Of a stretch of DNA of 64,000 bases, positions 10,914 to 22,839 are shown in pieces. How positions within the stretch are numbered: the stretch's first letter is position 1; the number at the start of each line of letters is the position of its first letter. The stretch spans positions 1-64,000 of the forward strand of contig PDUO01000059.1 in the NCBI GenBank assembly GCA_003008705.1, written 5' to 3'. Both the position numbers and the translations under genes were made by a program. This stretch comes from Pezicula radicicola. Lineage: Eukaryota > Ascomycota > Leotiomycetes > Helotiales > Dermateaceae. The notes under the pieces were generated by a model. The model made no database searches and was not told the origin of the DNA. It saw only the letters and a list, made by a program, of their open reading frames with translations.

Positions 10914-12854
10914 ATGACTACTCTCGGAATCACTGGACATGTTAGAAATCGCTTCATTGAAGTTGTATCACTTCTACATATGCTCGATCCCGTTCGCGGC
11001 GAGCCGACATCGTACGGACTTGATCAAGACCCCTATGATATTGAAGGGCCCAGAGAGAGGAGGCTCAAAAAGAAGTTCCTCGACTCTTTCGCGCTTCTTT
11101 GTGCGACCAGAAATGATGGTGCTAGCGTTTCGGCGGCGTGTATGGAGGAAGGTCGACCAGAAGGGACTGTAATTCGAATTGCTAGTAATTCTGGAGTCTC
11201 CGAGACGACCTTGGCACGTTTGCGTGAATTAGTAGATATTTTGAATACTATTGCAGCTGGAGGTAAGATCTGCTTGACCAATGAAACTATGTTAGACTGA
11301 TTGTATCTTGCCTCAGATGTTAACCTTCCTAGCAGAGAGCGTGAAATATTGCTCAAGATTATACAACTCGACATGACAAAGATCAAACATTACCTAAAAG
11401 ACCTATGCAATAAGCAGTCAATGTTTGAGGAGCATCTCTTAGCAGTCGAATCACGCATCCTTAAGTCTTCCTTGCATATTGTTCAACCAACCTGCGAGGA
11501 ATTCCTTCAATGGTTCAGCCAGATCTCTGCGATCAAGGATTTAGCAACGAATCCTGAGCCAGATTCGCTAATCGCCTGTATAGAATGGGCCAAGAAAGCA
11601 AAAAGATATTATCTAGACTACCTTAGTGCCGCATTCGCGACTGATTCTAGTTCACTTCCAAAATGGATCTATACAATTTTTAAGCTAGGACGGTATGGCA
11701 TTGCTTGCAGAGCACTTGCACAATTTGCTTTTGAGTGTCCCGCATTACTCAACCCATTGACTGTTGATCCTCTAAATGCGCCACCGAAGACTCGGTTTGC
11801 TATGCAAGAGGCCGAAGCACCTCTTTCTCGGGTCCTACGAAGAATTGTTAACCACAGAGTGGAAGAATTTAAGCCTCGTCTCGCCCAGATTTGGAATACA
11901 GAAGACGCAGAGGCCTACTTTCGAAGAGCATGCTCTTTGGACCTAGTCGTCCATGCCGAAATGCAGTTAGTTAACTTCTATGATCACAATCCGCAATATA
12001 GACCCCGCTTTCGATTCATCGGGGTGAGCAAAAAGTCGTGTTATCTTTGTCATTTGTTTCTTGCAACTCATCCCGAATCCTTTTGTGTTTCATCCTGCCA
12101 TCAGAAATTATACAAATCTTGGATAACCCCGCCTGCGGTCAATCAAAAGATCTACAAAAGAAACAAGGCGATTACATTAGAGTTGACCAAAGTCATGGAG
12201 GCAGTAGCAAGGGAGGACTTGATTGGTCGTCTAGGAATATTTCGTGCGCCTGTCCCCATGGATTCCACTGCCGGGGTATCACTCTCAGGTTTGACGGAGC
12301 CGAACCTGATGGATCAGGCTCTCGTGTCCTTACAAGCTCACAACGTTACTCATGATGGCTCTACGACGGAGAAAGACTCTTTCATAGAAGAGGAACTTCC
12401 TCATTCTGCAGCAATACTCCAACCAATCGAGGTTGTAAGTCTTACTCCAGGAAACGACGAAAATGAGCCAGCAGCTTCAAGCGGAACGTGGCTCCGAGAT
12501 AGGACAGATCAATATCCTCGGATTGACTGCTCAAGATTTGGCATCCAGATGGTATTCCATTTCAAGCGACTAGATGATGCTAGCAAGCAAGATATCATAA
12601 CTCTCGACGACATCATCGATCGTTCTTCCCACTACCCGTCATGGACAAAGTTGCTTAACTATTTGAAGATAGATGATGGCTGTGGGCTTGCCTTTAAGGA
12701 GGGCCATGAGGTTTTAATTGTGAGCGGTAAGATACGGATTGCAAATGAAAGACAATTCCTTGCCTGTTTACAGTATTTGTACAATTCAGGTACTTTGAAT
12801 TCCGAGGTGTTCGTGTGTGCTTCTGAAGAAGCGGCGCGGCTGCTGATTAGTTGA
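10914..12854 (+). CDS. OTT_1508-like nucleic-acid/nucleotide deaminase family protein
   Basis: Exons 10914-11262 and 11317-12854 (intron GTAAGA...CTCAG, 54 bases) give 628 residues. The diagnostic part is in the second exon, about residue 325-385. It has VHAEMQLVNFYDH, the HAE motif with zinc-ligand His and proton-shuttle Glu, followed by GVSKKSCYLCHLFL, which supplies the two zinc Cys of the CxxC pair. FCVSSCHQKLYKSWITPP comes after these. This layout is that of the fungal OTT_1508-like deaminases, a branch of the cytidine-deaminase-like fold whose substrates are unknown. The N-terminal half is helical and unassigned; the C-terminal 110 residues match nothing I know. All core catalytic residues are present, so the protein may be active. 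It sits alone between two LTR-like remnants. The start ATG follows the motif AATA and is the first in frame. Confidence 0.8.
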
Positions 12855-12869
12855 TAGTCAATCTATTGA

Positions 12870-13065
12870 ACTTTGATCACGTGGAAATGAGGTATGCATG
12901 CATATATGAATTTGAGTGAATACTAGCCTCTGAAATTAGAGGCCAAATGGTAGTCTTTATATACAAAGGGAGAGGTATTGAATTGATAACGAACGTCAAC
13001 TATAGCACCCTTATCATCAGGCAGGTATCATTCTACAAGGAGGTTGACTAGGCATATTCTTCGAA
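12870..13065 (-). mobile_element. second LTR-like remnant, minus orientation
   Basis: On the minus strand this has the same order as the remnant at 10245: a TATATAAA box (about 12957-12964), a perfect 6-bp hairpin GCCTCT/AGAGGC (12926-12943), then ATTCACTCA and a TATATGCATGCATA stretch. The sequences are only distantly alike, so these would be two different elements or old copies. No TG...CA ends or target duplication were fixed. Confidence 0.35.
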
Positions 13066-13084
13066 TGAACTTATTCAAGTATAA

Positions 13085-13280
13085 AGTCCCTAAGTCCGAC
13101 GGCTACATAAAGTACTAATATATAATATATTTAAAAAAAATAAAACTCATATATACATAATATATACTTTAGAAATAAGTTTATTTAACTAAAAAGATAA
13201 TATTAGTATCCTTATTACTTTAGATAGTATAGATTAGTTATACCTTAAAATTTAGACTTTGGCAACAGTTGTATTAGTGC
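13085..13280. repeat. AT-rich RIP-like patch
   Basis: TA-rich stretch, poor in CA/TG and CG, with no ORF. It follows the second LTR-like remnant and probably continues the same decayed element. Confidence 0.55.
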
Positions 13281-13434
13281 GAACTATTATTAGAAATGGT
13301 TATAGTACGAGCGGTTTATGTATGTCCTCCTATTTAAGAGACTATCTATGTTAATAAAAGTAGACTTCACTCCAACTCCCTCCCTTGAACCAAGTAAAAT
13401 GTAACTCCCAAAGAAACAACCCACCCTAAAACCC

Positions 13435-14445
13435 TCACTCCAAACCCATCCCCATCCTCCAAACCCTCTCAATAAACCCCCAATATCCCTGCTCCCCCCA
13501 CTTCCCCTTCCACATCTGCACATGCTCCGCCTCCCTCCCCTTAACCCTCTCCGCCAAAACCCTATAACCCATCCCCCTAGCCTCCTCAACATGAAGCTCC
13601 ACATCCCTAAAATCAATAGCTTGATCAACCTCACTATAAACATACCCCCTAACACACTCCTCCCTCAAAAGCCTCCTATCATTCAAACCATCCCTAGGAC
13701 CCCAAACCAGATTCCTCCAAACCCATTTCGGCATCCAATTAACAAATACAAACATCACACTCGTAACAGCCACCACAATAACCGCATACGGAATCCATAT
13801 TCCCCAATTCATTCTCCGTGCTGGTACAAACAAAGCATGTAAATCTCTTCTAAAACGCGGGATTCCAGGCGCTGAATCAAAGATTACCGAGGTTGCTGGG
13901 AATGGTTTTCCTGTTTGAGTTGCATATACACTACAGAGAGCATAAAACATTTTCCCTCCTCCATTACTACATGCATGGACTAAAATCCTCTCTTCTTTTT
14001 CTATTTCTCCTGAGGTTGAAGAGGAAAGTAGTGCTGACATAACGGGGGCCACATTTTTTTGACGTGTGGATTCGGTGGGGGCTAGGAAATCGACAGTTAT
14101 GACGGTGGTGAGAATTATTCTTGCGGATGGATAGAGTCGTTTATAATTTGTGGTGTATTTCTCTATGTGTTTTGGGTGGGCGTTTAGCCAGGAGAAGAAA
14201 AGGATTGTTGTTGGTGGTGGGGCCGATGTTTTAGAGTTGAGGTTTTGAGTCGGTGTTTGTGCTTGTGTTTGTGATGAGTGGATTGTTGATGTTGGTGGTT
14301 CGTAGATGGAAACTTTAGCGGAGAGTCGTGCGAATGTTGAGAGTGGTTTTAGTGCTTTGGACGCCGGTGTATCTTCTGTTGAAGGAAGAAGCCTGGTCGT
14401 TTCCATGGTTCGTCCAGGCATAACGTTTTGTTGACACAGAACCAC
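13435..14445 (-). CDS. DUF829 / TMEM53-family alpha/beta hydrolase-like protein
   Basis: Single-exon gene of 336 residues. ILFFSWLNAHPKHIEKYT is the usual opening strand and turn of the DUF829 (TMEM53) family. HACSNGGG holds the presumed nucleophile Ser, IFDSAPG is the typical motif of the family, and a His sits in AEHVQMW near the C-terminus. A hydrophobic segment (IWIPYAVIVVAVTSVMFVFV) around residue 230 should be membrane-embedded, in line with a nuclear-envelope or ER location known for TMEM53. The biochemical activity of the family is not established. An ATG at 14445 is used; METTRLLPS (14406) is an alternative that would drop only a short leader. Confidence 0.8.
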   Translation of the reverse strand: MVLCQQNVMPGRTMETTRLLPSTEDTPASKALKPLSTFARLSAKVSIYEPPTSTIHSSQTQAQTPTQNLNSKTSAPPPTTILFFSWLNAHPKHIEKYTTNYKRLYPSARIILTTVITVDFLAPTESTRQKNVAPVMSALLSSSTSGEIEKEERILVHACSNGGGKMFYALCSVYATQTGKPFPATSVIFDSAPGIPRFRRDLHALFVPARRMNWGIWIPYAVIVVAVTSVMFVFVNWMPKWVWRNLVWGPRDGLNDRRLLREECVRGYVYSEVDQAIDFRDVELHVEEARGMGYRVLAERVKGREAEHVQMWKGKWGEQGYWGFIERVWRMGMGLE

Positions 14446-15554
14446 TAAACCAGACTTTACAGATCTTGGTTTTTAAACTCGGAGAAGGATTGTGGTATAA
14501 GAAACAAAGGTAGGGAATCTAATTTGCCAAGAGAAAATATCCGTGGCAGCTTGAGACTTCTTGGATGTAGCTGTAAGCGCTTATATCAGTCAGACAACAG
14601 AAACCCGAGTTGCTCAACTCGAAGAAAAAAATTAGAGAAATGGCATTAATTTTCCGAACAAAAGCAATAAGGAGATTGAAGGATACATTCAACTTGATAT
14701 ACATCTTTTCTACTTCGTAAAATATTGCTATTCCGAAACTGTTGGGAGTCGGACTCGGTGTAATAGTTAATGAAGGTGGATATGAGATTATCCTATCTAC
14801 TTGAGTAATTGATGCTGCGCTGTATGTTGAGCTGACGTAACCTGGACAGTAAGCGATGCGCTGCGCGTCGCTGCGTTTCGCAGAAACAAGATTACCTCAC
14901 TGACCATCTCAGCACTACACCAGCTAGAAATTAGAGGCACTCAAATGAAATATCCAAAATCCGGATGGTAGTTCTAGAGAGATAAAAGAGCCTCAAAAAA
15001 ACGTGAATTCAAGAAAATCTAGTTGCAGAAAGTCAAAAATGCTGCTGAGGTTTGGGTTCTTTTGGGTTCTGTCTATCTCGAGTGATCGTGCAGTGGTGTT
15101 ATTATTACTAATACACTAAAAACCGTAGAATCCTAAAAGCTTAATCGGCGACTACATAGTCAAACTTGTTTATTTTATACTAACAAGTCTTGCTTATTAG
15201 AAGCCTATTTAAATATCATACACGTTATACCTGCAAAATCCAAGCCCTTTCTAACAGGAACCCTTCAACCACAGACTTCTCTTATATACGTAGATACCTG
15301 CTAAATCAAAGACCATCAAGTCAAGCCCCCAACCAAATGATAATCAAGCCCCATTAATCTAAGAGTCTATATATATTTCTTTTTTATTACAGACCACCTA
15401 ACGGCAGCAATGTAGCCAGCACCTCTCAAACAGACAAGTAAAAAATGTAGTACGATGTGACACCCACCAAGTTCCATCCATGAAACTCCAGCATACAAAA
15501 ACACTATACGCCAGTCATCTAGATATCAAGCCAAGTAAGCAAGATTCCAAGACT
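14446..15554. other. intergenic, no gene seen
   Basis: This is the promoter side of the DUF829 gene and the 3' flank of the membrane-protein gene. I see no supported ORF. A short GC-rich palindromic-looking patch (about 14856-14882, GCGATGCGCTGCGCGTCGC-like) stands out from otherwise ordinary sequence. Confidence 0.45.
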
Positions 15555-17314
15555 CTAAACAGCCCTCCATCGCTGAGACCCGGTAGTATCATTCTTAGGA
15601 CTACCAGGCATATCATAAGAAACAGTAATATCATCCGTCCTCACAATCTTCCCCTGATGCTCATTCAAACCAGGACGACTAATCCTCTTAGTCGGTACAG
15701 ACACAGAAGAAACCCCAGATACACCAGACCCCTCACTTCCAGCCACAGATTTCACAATCGCATTCCCACCTCCTTTCTCTTCCGGCTTCAAAATATCTTC
15801 TTGACTTCCTTCACCATCCATAATTGTTAATCCGAGGTCATCCTTTGGTTTTGATTTGGCCTTTCTCTTGCCGAGTTCGATTCCGGTTCCGTGTTTACTG
15901 CGTTCTGAATAGTCTTCGTAGTAGAGGGGTGTGGGCTTGGATTTGTTGTTTGAGGAGAGGGGATTTCTTCGGAGGATTATTTCTAGGAGGGGTTGGAGGA
16001 CGGGGATTGAGGAGGCTATTATTATTGTGCTGCCTTCGATGCTGGGATGAGGAGGGGTTGTTAGCTTTTTGGGTTTTTGGGCTTTTTGAGGTTGTGATCG
16101 TTTTGGAGGGTTATGTGGATAGGGGGTGCATGGGTGGCTGGGTGGGGGTGCTTACACTGTCCACATTGCGAGATCTGATGTATCGTCTAGAAAATGGTTA
16201 GTCTTCTTTACTAGGCTTAATATAAGAGGGTGAATGGGTAGTGGTATTACTTACATGAGAAATCCGTACTGCCAAGAGATGGGATTCGAGTTGTTTTGTA
16301 GATGGCCACAATAGCGGAACTAGAAATAGCGGTTAGGGAGGATCAAGACCAACAAGATAATACCAAAACAAAAGAACTGTTAGGTGTTGAATGAATAGAA
16401 TAGAAAATAATAGAGGAACACCTACATGCTACCAATACCCAAAGCAACGCAAAGAGCCAGCTTCTTTCTGAGACTTAGCTGTAACTTGATGAGCACGACA
16501 GTAGGATAAATAGCCAAATATACATCCACAAAAGCCGAGTAAGCTGTCAACACACTAATTAGTATAAACTTCTAACCTTCAGTCANNNNNNNNNNNNNNN
16601 NNNNNNNNNNCCCCCCCCTAAAAAAAGAAAAAGAAAAGCACACTTACACCCAGCGTAAATACAATAACCAACCAAAACACTAGTAGGAAAACAAGTGCCC
16701 TCAACCGAGAAATCCCATTGCGAGCGCGCAGGCGTACATTTTCCAAGTAAGACACCAACAGTAGCAAAAAGAGTCAATTGACACCAGATTCCTATGCCCC
16801 ATAGAAACATCTTGTGGTACGGACCCGGATTCAAGAGACGCGTCAGTAGAGAAATAACAGCCATTTTAGGGAGTCCGAAAGACATGACTCCAGGACAGAA
16901 TCCTGCTATGGTCCATAAGATGGCATTTTCTTGCTGATTCGTTGTGAGAAGGGAGAAATGTTTTCCATTGCCGTAGGAGACTGCTAGTGTTGATAGTGCT
17001 GTTGAAATGTAACCACAGATCTAGATTTCGGAAGATTGGGTTGGTTAGATTGGTTTTCTGTTGCTTGTTGATGAGGTTGGTTATGATGGCGGGAGAAAGT
17101 GGGAGAAATGAGGGTTTTTTTTTGTTTGGGTACTTACGAGGCCTCCGAGTGTGAAGTAGTCATCGCTGTGTAGCTTGCCGAATATCTTGCCTCGGACGTA
17201 GAGTCTTCCTGCTACGAAAATCGTACTAATTGCTGTGACTGACCAGCAAACCGCTAGGATGGTTGGTCCTTTGTCCTGCGCTTTCCATGCATCGGAGCCC
17301 TCAACGGGAGACAT
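15555..17314 (-). CDS. fungal rhodopsin-domain integral membrane protein (PTH11-like/SAT4 type)
   Basis: Six exons can be joined on the minus strand from the ATG at 17314 (MSPVEGSDAWKAQ). The first ends at 17138 with GPTILAVCWSVTAIS...RLYVRGKIFGKLHSDDYFTL, the hallmark opening of the fungal rhodopsin domain. Later exons give YISTALSTLAVSYGNGKHF, MSFGLPKMAVISLLTRLL, SAFVDVYLAIYPTVVLIKL, ALGIGSISAIVAIYKTTRIP and AMWTVIEGSTIIIASSIPVL. All are standard blocks of the seven-helix module. A hydrophilic tail of about 140 residues (KPKDDLGL...SQRWRAV) follows and is presumably cytoplasmic. Members act as GPCR-like or unknown membrane proteins; ligand and role are unknown. A 25-N assembly gap falls in the intron or exon edge at 16586-16610, so the gene may be mis-assembled there. 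Confidence 0.8.
16586..16610. other. assembly gap (25 N) beside a C8 run
   Basis: Twenty-five N bases are followed at once by eight C. The gap lies inside the membrane-protein gene, most likely within an intron, because the donor (GTAAGT) is at about 16650 and an acceptor (TTGACAG) is at about 16551. Confidence 0.98.
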
Positions 17315-19438
17315 TTGGGATGGTTGGTGTTCGCAATGCTCCGTACCTTTCCGTACTGCACAAGTAGGAACAAGCGAGGAACTAAAGACTAGAACAGTCC
17401 ACTCGTATTCCAGAGAGCGAGTGACTGTGTGCTCAAGAATTGGAGTACCTAGGAACAACTGGAACAGAAAACAACCAACAGCAATCGAGTAGAATAAAAT
17501 GTTAATGAACGGACGAAATGAAATACTAGAAGAACATTCGATGTGAAAAAGCAAAGCAGTCTCCCGTCTTAATCTCGAACATCCGGACCAGTGGATCTCA
17601 GTGAACCTAGGGTGTCCTAGACACATAACATGATACAGTAGCAGCGCAAGCTTTTGATCGTTCAATCTTACAGTGTCATAATAATCTACCATGCTCTGTA
17701 CCTGACCACTTCTTCATACAGCATTTCTCGTGAAGATCCCATAACAGCGCACTGCGCACTATGTGTTAGGCACTTGGGGCTTTGTCCTAGCCCCTATCGC
17801 TAATGGAGAAGGCCCCTACTGTACTTCGTACCCTAGCTGGTGACCCAGTCTCGAGAGATTTAGCTTTTTTGAAATCCTTCTCGTCCACTGTAGAGGAAGG
17901 GGATCGAGATCGGGATTCTGTATGGAGCTATGGAGTGAATACGCAAAAAATGGCCCGAAGTGAAAAGGTCTTATTCTTCACTCCACTATGAAGTACCTCG
18001 CCTCAAGCAGTGTGTCTGTGTTTGTGTCTGCTCAAAGAGCTACACCTATTAAAAAGTCTCGAACGTTGCTTCTAAGTAGTGCCACGTGTGATAGAGTTGA
18101 ATTTGTATGTGTTTGGTACCATACAATACTATACCATGATAGGAGGCCTACGTCCGTAACTGTAACCAAGAATCCTTGTATGGAAGTACCTAGTAGAGGA
18201 AGGAATATCGAGAGCAGACCCATTATTCTAGAGGTTAGACCATTGGGGGCTTACGACAAAATAAACCAAGTCAGTTAGATCCAACACCTCAGATGTTCCC
18301 ATCAAAGAAACTTTATGCACCAAAAAATAACAATGGTACATAAGGTACATACCTCCCTAGGCGAGCCCTCCCATCATAAGCCAGTAACAAGCCAGTGACA
18401 ACACCCCACTAGCAGTGAGGTGAAAGCTGAGTCGGCTCAGTCGACTAGCGGGTCGGCTCCTAATGGGTCCAATCCAACCCTAGTACTTTTGTGCAGAAGA
18501 CATAGCTTTAGAGTTTTCTGTTATTTTAGCTACAAGTCTCGATATCTCCGGAAGCGAGACATCGAGGATAGAGTGAGTACCTCGAATGTGCAAAAATGTC
18601 GGCTTCGGATTCGTATGCCTACGTACAAGCGAGCGAGTACTATACAGTTCTGGATTAGATCAAAATTAAGCGAGTGAGTGTTATTTCAATCTGTGCTTTG
18701 TATCCCCACAACAGTGCTACGCTCCCGCATACTCCCTCCCTCGAACAGTAGGGTAGACATCCGTGCCCTCGCGGCAGTCGGGTCGCTGCCGCTGAAATGT
18801 GCTGGCTCGGCTAGTACTCGCTGGGTAGTACTAGGTACATCCAACAATGCTTCGAAACACGTTCTGCATTTATAGATGGAGCAATACACAGAATTAGAAA
18901 AGATATGCCGTAGATACGACGAGTATTTTCCGACCCAAATCCACTTATATATACTACACTCTCCTACACAGACGTGGGGCTACTCAAAGAGAGAGGGTGG
19001 ACAGGACGACCTGTGCTGCTATGCATCACCATTGGCACTCCTTAGTGTTAGCGGGGGAATAGGGCCTCTCCATGCACTGAAATTTTGATAGTCACAACAG
19101 TCTAGGACATCGCTCGATACTGTAGCGACAATCGCGCCTAGTGCTTAAGGTATAACTATACACTTGATACAACGATATCATGCCATATCGTTCACTCACC
19201 TGTGGGGGTCCCATGGGAATCGTACTGTCAAGATTGAACTCTATCCAGAGGTATCATTCAAGACCCACCAAGATGGTCTGTTAGGTCTTGATCGTCACTG
19301 CTATATCTCCTCAAAACTCAATCCCCCTTTCCTAGAATCTCTTCACCCCTCCTCTCCTCTCTTGTCTACACATCATCTCCATTATCATTACCCCCTTCCA
19401 AACAGCAGTACAATCGAAAGAATACCAACATCAGCATC
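17315..19438. other. long intergenic stretch, no gene recognised
   Basis: 2.1 kb with mixed composition. Several ORFs of 60-120 codons exist on both strands but none shows motifs, compatible splice structure or a biased codon pattern. 19310-19438 has the CT-rich, ATCA-rich look of a 5' leader and is probably the untranslated leader of the O-methyltransferase gene. Confidence 0.45.
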
Positions 19439-20986
19439 ATGGCGACCAACGGAACAGTGCAGCCTCCGGTTGACATTTCAATCGCTACCAGCCCAAACGA
19501 CATTGATGCTGTCCCGAGACTGCTGAAGGAGATAACGGCTGGTGTCGGCACCTTAGCTACCGGTGGCGATGAAGCTCGCCATGAACTCCTCATCAAGGCT
19601 CGTTCTATGGTCCAGGCTCTCGAGACTCCTCGTGAGACGATGATAAAGCACTGCTGGGCCCAGGTAAGTCTAAGTTTCCAAGTCCACAGGTGAATCTGCT
19701 AGGGAACGTAGCTAACATGAAAGACTGGCGCTATGGCTGGCATTTTGTTCGGTGTCGACTCAGGCCTGTGGACGTTGATGGCCAAGAACGGTGATCGGCC
19801 ACAGAAGGTCAGCGAACTGGCTGAGGGCCTTGGAGCCGATGCATTGCTTCTGAGTAAGTCTCGCTTTTACCTGTAATTGTTGATGAGCTTTGGTTAACAT
19901 CCCTTTCGGCCGTCTCATGCGCCACCTTGGTGCCATGGGATACATTGCGGAAACAGGCGAGGATGAGTACCAACCGACCAACTTCTCTAAGTCCTTGAGT
20001 ATCCCTATTATTGGTGACGGGTATATTGCCATGTAAGCGAATCTGAAGTCTGCTTTATAACCTTGATATACCCTTGGGTTGGCAACACTACAGAACATCA
20101 GCTTACGTCTTTTCTCCTTCACAAGGCTCTCGTGTACCAGCGGCGGCCCTATCAAGTTCCACGAGTACTCACGCAAACGCGGATTGAAGAACCCTACAGA
20201 TGCTACGGACACGTCCATGATGTACGCCTACAATACGAAGTTGGACATGTTCGCCTGGCAGCAGTCTCTGGGCTACGGCACGCAATTCAACCACCATATG
20301 GGTGGCTACCGCCAAGGACGTCAGCCGTGGATGGCGCCTGGCTTCTACCCCGTGAAGGAGAATCTCATTGACGGCGCCGACACTAGCGCCGACGCGGCGT
20401 TTCTCGTCGACATCGGTGGTAGCGTGGGCCACGATCTGATGGAATTCCACCGTCACCACCCGAAGACGCCTGGAAAGCTTATCCTCCAGGACCTGCCAGT
20501 CGTCATTGGGCAGAGCAAGGATTTGATCCCTGAGATTGTCCCCATGGGTCATGATTTCCTCCAAGAGCAACCTGTCAAAGGTAAGTTAAGCGTTCCAATT
20601 CTTCGTTTTTCGTTTACTCTCTTGGCGGAGTAGTTGTATTGCTAGAGCTGACAATTTCGTTGTTTAAAGGTGCGCGCGCATACTACATGCATTCTTGCCT
20701 GCACGACTGGCCTGATAACGTCTGCGAGACCATCCTCACGCGTATCAAGTCAGCGATGAAGCCGGGCTACAGTAAGCTGTTGGTGCACGAGAACGTTGTC
20801 CCACCGACCGGTACCTACTGGGAGACGTCGGCCTTAGATATGGTGATGCTGACACTCTTCTGCTCGATGGAACGCACTCAGGCCGACTGGTACAACCTGA
20901 TCGAGAAGATCGCAGGCTTGAAGATCGTTAAGATCTGGCCAGGTAGTAAGGGGACCGAGAGTCTGATTGAGTGTGAGCTGCCCTGA
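19439..20986 (+). CDS. SAM-dependent O-methyltransferase, secondary-metabolism type
   Basis: Five exons (19439-19663, 19724-19853, 19909-20032, 20126-20580, 20670-20986) would give 416 residues in one frame. A winged-helix dimerisation part comes first (TGAMAGILFGVDSGLWTLM, RLMRHLGAMGYIAE). The catalytic domain carries the SAM-binding motif VDIGGSVGHDLMEF, LQDLPVVI and the general-base His in SCLHDWPDN, and ends with LIECELP. It should methylate a hydroxyl of a phenolic or polyketide product; no partner biosynthetic genes lie beside it. Odd point: the acceptor expected before RLMRHL reads TTTCG rather than AG. The only nearby AG (19886-19887) would make a 34-base intron with a 7-residue in-frame insertion. 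The gene may be mis-spliced or damaged. Confidence 0.8.
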
Positions 20987-22839
20987 GTTGAAGGAGAGAA
21001 GGAGCAGCTTGGTTCTGTGCTGCGTGCGTAAGAGAATATATCTTCTTAGATTCTTCGAAAGATGTCTGTGGGTTAGAAAAAGAAGTACTACCACGATAGA
21101 AATGCAGAGGTTAGAAGTCATCTGATGATATGTATTTGCCGAATTGCGTCTAATAAACGCCCGAGCCGAAGATGGTGACGACAGGTACGGGCAACATGTT
21201 AAGAACGTAGAAGTACCTACCTACCTAGTGGCTGGCAGATATATGAGGTTCTTGTGGTAGGTGTTGTTCCTGTTGCTGCTGTCGTTGTTTTATTCTGTGG
21301 TCTGCCCAAGTGGCAAGAGCAAGGCTTTCTTTCTGCTATCATACACAGAGCAGTGCCAAGATACTGTATGTTACTAAGCAAATCTGACAGCACCGCTCCT
21401 TCACCCGCGATAACCTTCACTTTCGTCCCTCACCCTTCTGTTATTATTCACATACGCGCGTCGGTATTCACACTCAGGAATGTCAAGTCAACTTGCTTTG
21501 GTATTTCATATGGCGTTCTGGTGGCAATCCCCATTGATCGGGCTAGCTATCGGCAGACGAGTTGTAGCGCCGTGCTTCTTTGCTTTTTTCATCCCTCCTC
21601 CCACCTTACATCATGCGAGTGCTGCGAGTCATCGAACAAACGACGCCATCACGCGTCCTATATTCCTACGTATAATTCATATCAAGTCCTCAAACAACAT
21701 TTCGTCCTTTTAAGCTTGTCCAATGGCGAAGTCTGGACACGCGCCACAGCTGAACAGACTCATCGCGGAGACTAGAGAAAAAATACGCAAGCACCCGCAA
21801 GCACCATCAAGCATCAAGCGTCAATCATCGCATCCTTCTTCCTGACAAGATTCAGTGTGGCACGAAATCGCCGAAGACTCTAAAGAAAAGGTGAGAGCAT
21901 CATTCATCAAGGCTATTCTGCCTATTTAGGGGTGGCTGGGTACTTGATTGAGGTGGCTATGTCAGCCTTTTGGACCCCACGACGAGGGGTCAAGAGGCTG
22001 AGAACCATCACCACACGACCGTCATCATGCGAATTTGGGAAATTTGACGTTACACTTCTCACATCCTTTCCTTCGAGCTTTTTCTCTCTCTCTCCGAAAT
22101 TACTGGGTGCCACACATGGTTGATCTCCCGCACCCGATATTCGCTCGGGATCAATAAGGCTGTGGCTCTGTGGCTTCAACATGTTCCTGGACAAGCTGAG
22201 TGAAGTAAGCGCTTTCTCCCTTTCTAGTCACTGCATACGGCACAGGTAACTCACCAACCCAAATTTGTTCTTGAATCTTGAAGAAACAAGTAGTTGAGAC
22301 ACTGAATCTGGAGCCTTTGTCAAGTCCATGCTACCTCCTCTCAGCCAACAGTGCCCAGTAGCACCAACTTTGGTAATAGCACTTTCCCGAAACTTCTTGC
22401 AAAGGGCTCTCTCTTTTCCCTTTGTGAGTCCCATCGGCTTGAACTCAGCCTTACCACCCCGGTTTTGAAATTTTCGTTCAGTTCAACTGGTACACCGAGA
22501 ACAATGAAAAGGTGTGTGTGACCAGTACCACTTATCCTCCCAAGCCGACATTCTATGAGACAAGGCTCTCTTTACAAGTACTAGAAAAGGCCACATGCTA
22601 TGCTCTGGGTTCAGGCAACCATACATCTATATCTCCACCATCTTTCCACTCTCATTGATCCGCTCTTTTGCATCTTTATCCAATACACAAGTAGTACCTG
22701 CACATCATACTTGCAGCACATACACTTCCAATCATCATCAAAAACAACCTTATCCAATACAAACTCAACTTACTGGGCCGCAAAGAGGCCAAAATACTTT
22801 ATCACAATAGGGAACAACAACTCCTCCCATTTCAACTCA
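20987..22839. other. intergenic, no gene recognised
   Basis: 1.85 kb. The stretch 22590-22839 looks like the CA/CT-rich 5' leader of the coiled-coil gene that starts at 22840. ORFs at 21254-21775 and 21922-22194 have no motif and I leave them out. Confidence 0.45.

Noticed and set aside
20169..20570. Minus-strand ORF of 133 codons
   Set aside because: Antisense to the O-methyltransferase catalytic exon.
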